A stretch of 64,000 nt of DNA from Thalassia testudinum (taxonomy: Eukaryota; Streptophyta; Magnoliopsida; Alismatales; Hydrocharitaceae), in the NCBI GenBank assembly GCA_037157565.1, contig JAZHRO010000003.1, positions 70,248,501-70,312,500 on the forward strand. The letters run 5' to 3'. Below are positions 30,757 to 40,910 of this stretch, piece after piece; positions within the stretch are counted from its first letter, which is position 1, and each line of letters opens with the position of its first letter. A program made the translations under genes and the position numbers. The notes beneath the pieces are model-generated. The model made no database searches and was not told where the DNA came from. It saw only the letters and a program-made list of their open reading frames with translations.

Positions 30757-31561
30757 TGCAGCGACCAGGGGGGTGTTCCTGCAACGGCTGACGACGCAGG
30801 GCACCCCCGATTGACTTGCCAGACCCTCTCCCTTACCATGCGCGGCGCCATGCTCCGCGCAAGGTCGCCGGAGCATGGTGCCGGTCAGGTTTTGCAAGAG
30901 GGACCTGAATGCAAAGAACGAAGGAGAGTTAGGGGCCAAAATGCGAGGGTTCAAAAGTTTAGGGCCAAAAAGTAAATAGATGAGGACCAAAATGTAAAGT
31001 TTGTCAAGAGGGTTTCTTCTTAGGCTCAAGTTTTTATACATGACTAATTAGGACATAAGGAATCTGATGGTGAATTTTATTTCTAGATTAAACCTTGTTT
31101 GACCAGTCAATTTACGTAAAAACCCAAATTAAGTTATTAATTGGGTATGGTTCTCAATGTAGGTCAAGATGGGTTCCTAAGGCCAAATTGAAGGTTCTAA
31201 ACCCTAGAGATTATTTTTCTATGAATTTTAGAGGGTTTATTCCATTTTTTCTTTGCCTTGAACCTCGTGAATTGAAGTGGGTTTGTTTTAGGGTTACAGA
31301 TTATCATTTAGTTCCTTGGAATTGCTGTAACCCTTATCAGATCATCCCACTTTCCTTCTTATTTGGTTTGTTTGACCTATGTTTGGACCTGTATGCAGAT
31401 TATACTGGTAAAATCGCATTTTTACCCCTTTTGACTTGTTTTCTCCTTAAACTCAGAATTCTCTGAGTTAAGCCTTTCCTTGAGTTATGTAGGAGCATTT
31501 ATCCATTGTATTAGGTCAAAATGAGCTAGTTATGGCTCATGATGAGGTTCTCATCAATGAT

Positions 31562-31764
31562 TAATACGATTTCGAGTCCAATTATTATCTAAATTATTAA
31601 AAACATTAATTGAATGATAAAATGTCTTTTTTAACTTATTTTAAGGACCTTAACTAAATATCCCTTATTTTATAATTAACCCTTATATATTCATAACCTT
31701 AGCTAATTAACTGGGAAGACTAGTTAATTAGGGGTAATTAGAGATCATGATGAGTGTCTCATCA
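31562..31764 (-). repeat. Element A 3' LTR, proximal part
   Basis: Continuation of 1931-3061 beyond element B. It aligns with about 37592-37794 and ends with the palindrome TGATGAG-ACA-CTCATCA next to the polypurine tract. Confidence 0.9.
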
Positions 31765-33830
31765 TACCCCCAAGCTAAAGTTTTGCTAGTCCCTAGCAAA
31801 ATTAACTAAGACTATTATGATTTAAAGCACTTGGGTTTAAATTATTATAATTAGTAACTATGTAGAGGAAAGCTTAGGTCAGAAAATTTTGTTTAAATTT
31901 AATATAAATGATTAATGTATAGAGCATGTGTGAAAATTTTCTTATTTAGACTTATACTTATAACATTTTCAAAACACACTTAAAACAATTTGTAAACAAG
32001 GATTTTATCTTGAATTAGAATTCTTCAAAAATCTCTCAATCTTTGTAACAATTCTTAACTCAAATTAGAATACAAAGTGTTTTAAGAAAAATAAAACTTA
32101 AGGATTGAGAATTAAATTTTAACTCAAAAACTCAAATAGATTTATGTTAATCCTTTGTTTATGATATTTGACTTTTATCAGTATAAGTTTAAGCAAATTA
32201 ACTAGATACTCATTATTAATCAAACTTAGAGTAGTAAAACTCTAATTTACTAGCCTACAACACTAAAGATTAACTTCTAGACCTAGGATTCTGTCAATTC
32301 TTCTCCTTTAGGTCTCAACTTATAATCTTCAAAACCCAATTTCTTAGTCTTCACTACCCAATACCAAGGTTCAGAAGCAATGATTTTAAAACATCTGTGC
32401 TTAGTGAAGAGAATTATCTTAAAGACATCCAAAGTTGCAAAAATCCAGATCTTAAGAGATCACTTTCCAATCCCAATTATTCCAATTCAAGCCTTTAACT
32501 TGGCCTTACTCAGGTTTGGTTGCTTTCTCCTCACCAGTTTTCTATCTCGAGGTTAACACTTTTTGTGTATATCTCCCCGGTAGACCATTGGGTCTCTTAC
32601 TCCTAATATTTTTTTTTCTCCATATTTCTTTTCTCTTTTTCTATAGGTTAGAACACCCATTTGTAGCGAGGTGTTCTTTTTATCTGATGGAAGGAAGGGT
32701 AGCATCCATTTGTAACGAGATGCTTTTATTTATTTATGGAAAACTGCATAAGTACCCATTTTTAGCAAGGCACCTAACTGCAGGGTGTTTTATTTACTTT
32801 TTCTTTTTTTTTTCTTTTTCTTTTCCCCCCTTCTCATTTTTCTTACTACCATTATTCTCCAAATCCTTTTTCTAGGTGAGTGGCACGTCCTTCACCCTTT
32901 CAAGAACCGTCCCGCAGAAATCCTTGACTAATGAGGATTCAGAATTGATCTCTTAACCTCTGTGTTTTCGCAGTCTCAGATGTCAACAAGACAATTCTAT
33001 GTAAGTGAATTTTAGATGTTTAGGTTACTTAGCTCTCAAACCAGAGCTTGGACTACAATACCCTTTACTCTTAGGTTCTTCAAATTTTTAGTTTCCTCCT
33101 ATAGGATCCGTCAAGACAAAATTTACCAAGTCTAGTTATTTATCTCTAGGTTGTAAGTTTTGTAAACTAAAATTCTACCAACTCTCTTTTTAATTAACTC
33201 TGAATATCTGGCTTTCTACTTAACTTTATGATAAAATCAAATTTTCAAAAAGCAAAAGATTACTTAAACTAATTGATTAAAAAGTTATAATTCAATTCCA
33301 AAACTTAAGTTTAAAAATCTTAACACACTTAATTTCTTAATTCAAGTAAGAATCGAAAAACAAATCTTCAAAAGATTTAAAAGATTCCTTAATTCAAACA
33401 AAATCTTGTTTTAAAAATTTTAAACACAAAAGTATGTTTTTACAAGATGTTTAAAGTAAAATCAAATTAAGAATTGAATGCTCTTTAATATTTATACATA
33501 TATTATATACATTTTAAACTTCTGACCTAAAGAAAATTAAAGCTCTTAATTATAATATATATACATTCTTCTTCTTTTCATCTTTATTAATAATGAATAA
33601 ACCCCTCTTATTATTTTTATGAATTTTCTTTTTAGATTTTTGTATTTATATACTTTTATTTTTATGTATATAAGATTTTTTCAATTTTTTTGATTTTTTC
33701 AAAATTTTTCAAATTTTTTTGAAATTTTTTGAATTTTTAAAATTTCTATCACTTTTAGATTTTTTTCTATTTTTTAAAATTTCGTGGATATTTAATTTTT
33801 ATGTGCTTTAATTTTTAAACCAACACTTAA
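31765..33830 (-). other. Element A internal remnant, noncoding
   Basis: Very AT-rich 3'-UTR-like sequence starting with a polypurine tract (CTTTAGCTTGGGGGTA on the minus strand). No protein frame, no tRNA-Asp primer binding site. Three hairpin repeats lie at 32648-32790, and low-complexity T/A sequence at 33560-33830. The coding region was lost or never present. Confidence 0.65.
32648..32790. repeat. Three hairpin repeats in A
   Basis: Units GAACACC-loop-GGTGTTC, AGCATC-loop-GATGCT and a weaker third, all with loops like CATTTGTAGCGA. Loops are conserved while stems differ in a paired way. Confidence 0.6.
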
Positions 33831-36800
33831 AGTGAAACTTTGACTTGACATTAAAATGATGCGTGCCTTTCAACTCAACTCAGTAATTAAGTTAATTTCA
33901 CTTAATTAAGAGTAGAAGAAATCACTTAGGTTAACTCGAAGTTATGTCAGTTATGTAATATAGAGTCGAATTAACCTAACATTTTAGAAATCTTTACTGG
34001 TTGAGTCCAGGTCATTTACTGGGAGGCATAATAAATTTCTCCAAATTCACCAATTTTCTTTTCTCTTTAAGTTTAGGAGGTAAAACTAGTTTACTTTTCA
34101 AAACATGAATTTTGTCAAAATATTTTAACCATAAAGAACATACAAAATTCCATATGCAAATATATTTACTCAAAATGTTGTACTTTATTAACAAGTAAAC
34201 ATGCTAGTTTTTTTCTTCAATTTTATTTCATTCTAAGAAATTAAGGCAAAAAGTTATCTAATTAAAGCATGCCTTTTTACATTTAAGAACAAAAAGTAAT
34301 TATGCAAGAGAAAATTCATTTAATTTTCATCTCTCTACAGCCTCTAATCTTCTTCGTTCTTTCTTGTGTTATTTCTGCCTTCACCTGCCTTCTCTTATTC
34401 CCTTAGTTTTTCTCCTTTGTTCCTTAGTCATTTTCCTTAACACTTCTTAGCATCTGCGCTCCTTTCTTCCTTAGCCTTTGCATCCTTCAGCACTTAGCTT
34501 TCTGTAGCACTTAGCTTCCTGTAGCGGCTTCTCTTTCCTTAAGCTTTCAACTGAACCGAGTTTTTTTACTTTTTAAACCAAAAGTTTTTTTATTTGCGGC
34601 AAGGTCCTTTCGAGGATACACAGCACCTTGAGACCAGGGTTGGACCAGACCCTACTCGGTCCTCGCCTAATCTCGGTTAGGTTTGTTTCAGTTTATTTCT
34701 TAATCGGTTCACAGTCTCGAGCTGCATCAGCTCAACCCAGCCTCCCAGGCCAAACTCGCCCTCTCAGGGCACATTCACATCTACACGCCCCCAAGGGCGC
34801 ACACACCTGCAGGCTTATGCCCACACACACAGAACACACAATGCTCAGATCAAATCAGAATCGGAACTGGTGTGCCGAGCGCTGACGACTGCATAGCCAT
34901 AGGAACAAAACAGTTTTATACCCAGGCGCGCACTCATGGATATCCGAGGTGGGATAAAGCTACCCCTTCTAGACTCGAATTCAATCGATCGTAACTTTCT
35001 ACCTAGAGCTCCAAATTGGATGATTTAAAGTTCGTTGGAAAGCTCTAAGGGTAATCTACATAATTTAGGGTCAATTTAATGTTTAATGATGTTTTGCTCT
35101 TCAATTTAAGAGATGAAATCAAGGGTTCCTATAGGTTTTATAAAAGCTTGGAAATGTTTTTATCTCAGGAGAGTCCTCAGATGGAATTCTCTCTCTTATT
35201 ATGAGGTCTGTATATGCTATATAAGCAATTCTGCTTCTGTTAGGATGGATTTTAAACTCTTGAGACCTACAGAACTTGCAGAGAAGCTTTTCTCTTCTCT
35301 GAAAACTTCAGAGGTTGATTTACAGATTTCATCAAGTGCAACAGACGCTTTAAAGTGTTCCTAATCTATTTAGATAAATTCTAAGGGTTATAACTAATCA
35401 ATCTGGGCAGGTTTTAGATTTGAATTTCATCAAAACAGTGCTTCTGTTAGTTTAGGTTCGAGAGTAACCCAACTTGACAGAAACAAAATCTTTACTAATT
35501 ACATCATCTGAACTTACTTTATTCTTTCTAAAAATGTCAAATAATCTCAGAAAGAATTTTCACATCTCAATTCCTCAATTCAAGCTTAGAACACCATTAT
35601 CAAACTCGAGTTTGACTATGGAAGCTCGAAGATTGACTTTTTATTTAAAGCTTCCTCCTAAGAAATTAATGCATCAATCAGAGTCTCTTCATCATCTGAA
35701 ACTTATTCAGATCTTTAGATTTGAGTTTCAACCTTAATTCCTAGGGATTCAGGCTCACCGCTTGAACAAAAATAGGTTTTTGTTCGACAGAGTTGTTCAG
35801 TGGTAGTTACAGTGTTTTGAGAATTAAAATAGCTTCAGTGCATCGCACTGAAGCTTCTGAGCTCCTTAAGTGTTTCTTAATTCCTTCATAATAGACTTCT
35901 CCAGTGGTTGAAACCTCAAATAAATATCTTTAAAATAATCAGTAATCCTTATTTTATTGTTCTGGAGCCACATAACAATTTCTAGAGGCTGCAACACATC
36001 TTTGGCTTGCCGGAGCTCGTCAGAGCTCTGGTGAGTCCAGAAAATGTAAAGTGTCTAAACAGATTGACAAAATTAACCATTTTTTATCTAAAAATGATCC
36101 TAAGGTTACAAGGAACCTCTTTATCACATTGAATTCTTCATTTGTTGATTGAACTAAAAGATTTGACTGTAAGTTCATTTCTTAAAAGATTTGAATGGTT
36201 TAAGCTCAGGACTTAATTTAACTACTCGATTGAGAAGTTAAATCAAGTCAACCGATGTTATTAATCATAAATATATATTTAATTTATAGTTTGAAATGTT
36301 CCTGAGCCACCATGGACAGCTATCTCAGGGACTTAATTAAGATTGGGCATTTAATTATAGTTGAAAATAATAGGGTAATATAATGTCGATTAGGGTTCAC
36401 TAGTAGTGATATGTGATGAAGGAACCCAGTGAAGGTGGAATTAGGCCGACTACTATCACCATGGACAGTGAAGTAGTCGATGAAGGTGAGATATGAATTA
36501 GGCATTTAGGTGATTTAATTAATCATTAAAGTGAATTAGAAGTGAACATGGAAGATATAGGAAGGTGAACAATGAGTTAAAAGACAAAATTAAAGCTCTG
36601 GCGAGCTCAAGGAACTCGTCGGAGTCGGAGTAGATGAAGCTAAATTCTAAAATTACTCTAACCTAACCAACTAAACTAACTAACTAAGCTAGCCTACTCC
36701 TACTCCTACTTGTAGTCTACTATTACCTGGACGAAGGGGTCAATAGGGTTCTGCCAAAGGTTCATAGCGGACGACGAAATCAGAGGGTTGAAGAAAGATC

Positions 36801-37794
36801 TCCGGCAGGCAGATTTGAGGTGGAGCGAAGGAATCCTAGGGTCGGCGCCTTTGTCAGAGGTGCGGAAGACCACGGCGAATCTCCTCGGCTACTTAATATG
36901 GACGGAGGAAGTTGGAAGATGGAATGGGGGATCGCCAGAGGTCTGGAAGAATGGCCTATTGGGTCGGCTGTAGTGTTAGAAGAGGGAAGGGAGCCAACTT
37001 GCCTATAATCGGAGGTGTGAGGGGGTATTTTTAGCAATTTGCGGCGAAGAGAGGGGCGGGGTCTGGCCGAAGAAGAAGATCAAGGAGCTTAACCTCCGTC
37101 ATCGTCTCCGACGACGGTGAGGTTATCTCCTACTGAAAAATTGGATTTTCGGTTAATCCAGACCGATGGATGAAGTGTAGGTGGTGAGCGCACGCTATAA
37201 GAGCTTAGGCAAAGAGGAATGATGTCGGCAGAGCAATGATCGTGCGGTGGGATGACTCTCTGCCGCCAGCCATTCGTTTAGCTGGAGAAGAAGATGAAGA
37301 GGGACTTAGAAGTAATAAAACCTAAGGACCTGTGTGATAAATAAAGATCCAACTGTAATGAATATTAAGGACTAAAATGTAAACCCATGTTTTGAAGGTT
37401 TATTTTAACTTAGATCTTTTTCAACTTTTTATATATGTTAGTAAATAAGGTAAATATTATGTTTACACCTTGAATTTACATTTATGACCTTTTTAGATTA
37501 ATTTATTAGATTAAGTAAAATTACTTAAGTTATTACATACTTAGGCATACATTATATTTAAGTTACTTATCTCATTAATTAAGAGAATGATTAATATGAT
37601 TTCGAGTCCAATTATTATCTAAATTATTAATAATATTAATTGAATGATAAAATGTCATTTTTAACTTATTTTAAGGTCCTTAACTAAATATCACTTATTT
37701 TATAATTAACCTTTATATATTCATAACCTTAGCTAATTAACTAGGAAGACTAGTTAATTAGGGGTAATTAGAGATCATGATGAGTGTCTCATCA
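33831..37794 (-). repeat. Element A 5' LTR (left edge inferred)
   Basis: The right edge is firm: the shared LTR part 36470-37794 and the start palindrome at 37778-37794. The left edge is placed at TGAAACTTTGAC by similarity to B's LTR end TGAAACGTTGG. It contains a purine/pyrimidine-biased tract (about 34320-34540) and a USE/TATA pair. In U3 the TATA position reads CTAAAAATA (about 37026), and an inverted repeat lies at 37090-37126. It is about 1 kb longer than B's LTR, so 35000-36470 may include inserted sequence. The short frame at 35474-35737 is not convincing. Confidence 0.6.
34915..34955 (-). promoter_or_regulatory. snRNA-type USE + TATA pair (A 5' LTR)
   Basis: ATCCCACCTCG (34945-34955, minus) and TATAAA (34915-34920), spacing exactly 24 nt although the intervening bases differ from B and C. 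Confidence 0.55.
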
Positions 37795-37818
37795 TTGAAC
37801 CCCCTTCCAGAGAGCCAA

Positions 37819-38893
37819 TGTTAGAACCCTCTCAGGCACCTGTCGGGGGACACATTTTCTTACAAAGCTGAGAGCAGGAGAATATCCTGTGGATCACAAC
37901 TGAATACTAGAGGGGAGGGGTGAATAGTATTGCTTTAAAATTTATGCATAGATCAAAAAAAAATAAAACACAAGAGATTCATGCATAAAGTACACCTGAT
38001 TTATAGTGGGAACCCAATCCGGGTAAAAACCACTACCTAAGCCACCCAACTTAGGATTTTTCCGACTAGTCGAAGCTAGTCAATCTACTAAACATATCAC
38101 TTGAACGAGGGTGGCACAACCACTTACAACGACTTCCCTTTTTATCCTAAATAGAAGTAAAAACAATAGCCATGAATCTACCCAACAAACTTGGGATTCG
38201 TAAATCAAAATAACAAAATTGAATAATAGAAATAACTTGTATGGAACCTCATTAAAAGATCAAATTGAAATCTTTCCGCAGAGGGTCAAGGCATCATGCT
38301 TTTGAAGAATTTGAAGAATAGGACGTAGAATTCTTTGGAATAAGAACGAGAAGCTCCATTTTTGAATGGTATTTCCATTTGAACGTTATGAAAAGATGGT
38401 CTGCGTACAACCTCTATTTATACTAAATGTTTTTCCTGAATAAGAAATTAAGTCGGTCGATCAATTGGGGTTAATTGGTTGATCAAAAGGCAATTTGGTC
38501 AATCAAATAAGATGGTTGGTCGATCATTGATTGATCGATTAATTAACTTGGTTGGTCGATAAAAAGGATATTTCTCAACTTCCTAAAATGGGTTAATTTG
38601 ATCGGTTAATGAAGTTGGTTGGTCGATCAAGGTGATTTAGTCGATCAATTAATTAATTTGGTCAATCAGTAACCCTAAAAGCTTGGTTTTGAAAAGATAT
38701 GCAAAAAATCCATTTTTGAATTTTATTTGAGGTTCTCTACAATAATGTCCTTGATCAAATAAAGATAAATAGACACACATCAGCAACTATCTGCACTTGG
38801 CTTGAAAGATGCTTTAATGCTTTAATCTGAGATAGTCATGAAATGTTAGTATAGCAACAAGCATAATTTTATTGCATCAAAACAGAGGTGCTT
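37819..38893 (-). repeat. Copia-like LTR (edges approximate)
   Basis: The sequence CTAGAGGGGAGGGGTGAATAG near 37910 resembles a motif common in plant Copia (SIRE/Maximus-type) LTRs; from memory. The minus strand has a polypurine-like AAAAAGGGGGAG right beside it (about 38898-38910), and the far end reads ...GGTTCTAACA at 37819. Family assignment is tentative. Confidence 0.5.
38440..38680. repeat. Degenerate TTGGTCGATCA repeats
   Basis: About ten irregular copies of GGTCGATCA or GGTTGATCA, interleaved with AATTAATT, inside the Copia-like LTR. Confidence 0.6.
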
Positions 38894-39005
38894 AATTCTC
38901 CCCCTTTTTAGTGACAACAAAATTATAATTATGAAATTTAAAAGGTTGCATAATATTTCCACTTTTTTGTTTCAGCAAAAAGTAAAATATGTTGCTATTG
39001 ACTTT
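38894..39005 (-). other. Copia-like internal remnant with polypurine tract
   Basis: Contains TTGTTGTCACTAAAAAGGGG on the minus strand, the usual context before a Copia 3' LTR. It is cut off by fragment F. Confidence 0.5.
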
Positions 39006-39868
39006 TGTTCGTGGCGTAGATCACGTAAAAGATAAGTGCATTGTAGTATAATGCGAAATATATCTCGAGAAATAAATTAATGGAACTGGTGAGTCTAGTT
39101 GATCACAGGGAGGCATAAAGCGCTTTTGATTTCATGCATTTGTTTTAAACATAAAGACTAAGTAGAAGGAACAATCAACCACAATATTTATATAACAAGG
39201 AGAGATTGAACATGAATTGGATACATGCATTTAAATAAAACATAGAATAAACAAATTACTATTGTAACAAAACAAGGGCACCATGGGTGGTCCATGGTGG
39301 CCTTCTGGAGAGGTTGAGGAGAGTAACAACGATCTACCGAGGTGGCTCAACGGATGCCTCGGAAGAAGATGCAGAGATGACGATGGAAAAGACAAGAAGA
39401 AGAAGAAGGTAGAGGGGTTGTAGAAGGAGGAAGAAGAAGGAAATTCTTTTTTCATCCCTTCAAAGGGGAGCCTTAGGCATCCTTTTATAGTTGTTGTGAA
39501 GGGTATTTAGGGCATTGGAGCCCTTAATTTTGTGCAATAGCCTTAGGTTGATAAGATCCGATCAACAGACCAGACTACGCCTAAAAATACCCTCCAAATC
39601 CTTCTCCATAAGTGGATTCAATCTGAAGCTGACACAAGGCGCAACGTATGCCCTTGGATCTCGATCGCACGACCTCCACTCTCCAACATGTGCTTCTGCA
39701 TTTGTGCGCTCACCGCTCGGCCTCCAAATGCGTCGAATCTTAGCTGTTCGATATTATGATCAGACAGCTAAGAACACCTTGTCATCAAACCTATTAGGAT
39801 TTGACGTGCGCATCATCATGCACGTCTATGTCTCCCTCGCATCCACATGCACCATGTGGATGCCTTTG
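39006..39868 (-). repeat. LTR fragment F (relative of G/H LTR)
   Basis: Begins TGTTCGTGGCGTAGATCACG, like the ends at 39869 and 47986. It carries a purine-rich tract (minus strand pyrimidines, near 39390-39440), TATAAAA (39483-39489, minus) and a tRNA-Asp-like TTGTAGTATA (39041-39050). No primer binding site is adjacent, so it is a 3' or solo LTR. The G/H structure interrupts it. Confidence 0.75.
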
Positions 39869-40188
39869 TGTTCGGGGCGTAGATCGCGTAAAAGAAGAAT
39901 ACGTCGTAGTATAGCACGAAATATGTCTCGACAAATAAAATTAATGGAACTAGGAGTCTCGGTCAATCACAGGGAGGTAGAAAAATGCTTTTGATTTCAT
40001 GCACTTATTCTAAATCTAATTACTAAATTGTAGAGACAATGAATCACAATATATATATCACGCAGAGAGTTTGAACTTGAATTGCAACAAATTATAAGCA
40101 TGAATAAAACTATCTAGGTAACAGAAGGAGGGCACCATGGGTGGTCTGTGGTGGCCTTTTGAAGAGTTTGAGGAGAGCAGGAACGACC
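39869..40188 (-). repeat. Element G 3' LTR fragment
   Basis: Aligns with 47986-48300 and then jumps at about 40189 to sequence matching 50478 onward. The rest of the LTR, the polypurine tract and about 1 kb of 3' UTR are deleted. Confidence 0.85.
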
Positions 40189-40910
40189 AGCATGACCATC
40201 CACCTCAGTCATAGATTTATTAGAATCCACTCTCTGTGCTTTTACCTTATTTGGTGGCTCTCATATGGAATTTCTCACAAATTTAGTACCCAAGAACTAA
40301 GAGAGAAAACTATGCCCAACTCCAAGTGTCATTATTAAGTTATTAAAGATTCTTTATACTAGCCTTAGAGCACCGGTACTCTCTACTCTCACCTCACATA
40401 TGTTTTGGTGGATCTACAAGAAGATAGTTCACCAAACTCCCTGATTGCTGTCCATGGGTTCAGGAGAAGAAGCGATGCTTCTTTTTGACAAACTAGAAAT
40501 GTCTATCGGTTTTCACAGAGGATCCATTGCAAAATCTACATGCAAGTATGAAATTATATAGGATTCTAAGTCTAGGAATTTACTAAAAAATAAATCTATA
40601 ATAAAACCTCTTGATAAAATGATCTAATCCCCCCAATTGTTAGCAGAAAATTTTCAATTTTTTATGAACTACCCCCCCATGCCTAACTGCTTGCATGTCC
40701 TCATGCAAGAATAAAAGAAATTGGAATAAGGTTGGGTGTATGTGGATAGAAATCACCTAGAGCTGCTTCTGAGTTATCATTCAGCTCATGCCATTGCTCC
40801 AATGTCATACACAATATGAAAAACATTAAGTGAAAATGAAATATGCTATTTATATATGGTATGTATATATGTATACGTGCTGAGTTTAATACCTCCAGCT
40901 GGGCAACTCA
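40189..40910 (-). other. Element G 3' untranslated remnant
   Basis: Noncoding; aligns with H's 50478-51180. Confidence 0.8.

Larger units (their letters stand above)
3062..31556 (-). mobile_element. Element B: non-autonomous Athila-like element with orphan ORF, inserted in A
   Basis: TG...CA ends flanked by ATGAT at 3057-3061 and 31557-31561. LTRs are 3062-5879 (3') and 28731-31556 (5'). A tRNA-Asp primer binding site lies at 28711-28728 and a polypurine tract at 5880-5895. Without the nested element C, the internal region is about 4.5 kb. It holds no gag, protease, reverse transcriptase or integrase, but carries one orphan reading frame (7427-9316). Leader and 3' region resemble those of element C, which suggests it moved using C-type proteins. 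Confidence 0.92.
28731..31556 (-). repeat. Element B 5' LTR
   Basis: 2826 bp. Contains TATAAATA (30637-30644) with an upstream palindrome (30716-30756), a USE/TATA pair (29693-29733), a purine-rich tract (about 28920-29420), a tRNA-Asp 5'-complementary segment (28769-28783) and the start palindrome (31540-31556). Confidence 0.94.
1931..37794 (-). mobile_element. Element A: outer Athila-like LTR element, no coding region left
   Basis: The outermost element of the left nest. The right LTR ends at 37794 with a TGATGAG-type palindrome. The left LTR is split in two (1931-3061 and 31562-31764) by element B. The shared LTR part (36470-37794 on the right) is about 1.33 kb in both. A polypurine tract lies at 31765, so A reads on the minus strand. 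Its internal region (31765 to about 33830) has no protein frame and no tRNA-Asp primer binding site. The left LTR stops abruptly at 1931, so this end is truncated and no target duplication can be shown. Confidence 0.8.

Noticed and set aside
33831..37794. A host gene between 34600 and 35740 (short frames 34628-34885, 35113-35364, 35474-35737)
   Set aside because: Short, unrelated frames inside an LTR that also carries the USE/TATA module; no conserved domain.
37795..37818. Primer binding site beside the Copia-like LTR
   Set aside because: Some likeness to a Met-tRNA site context, but too few matches; could be plain flanking DNA.
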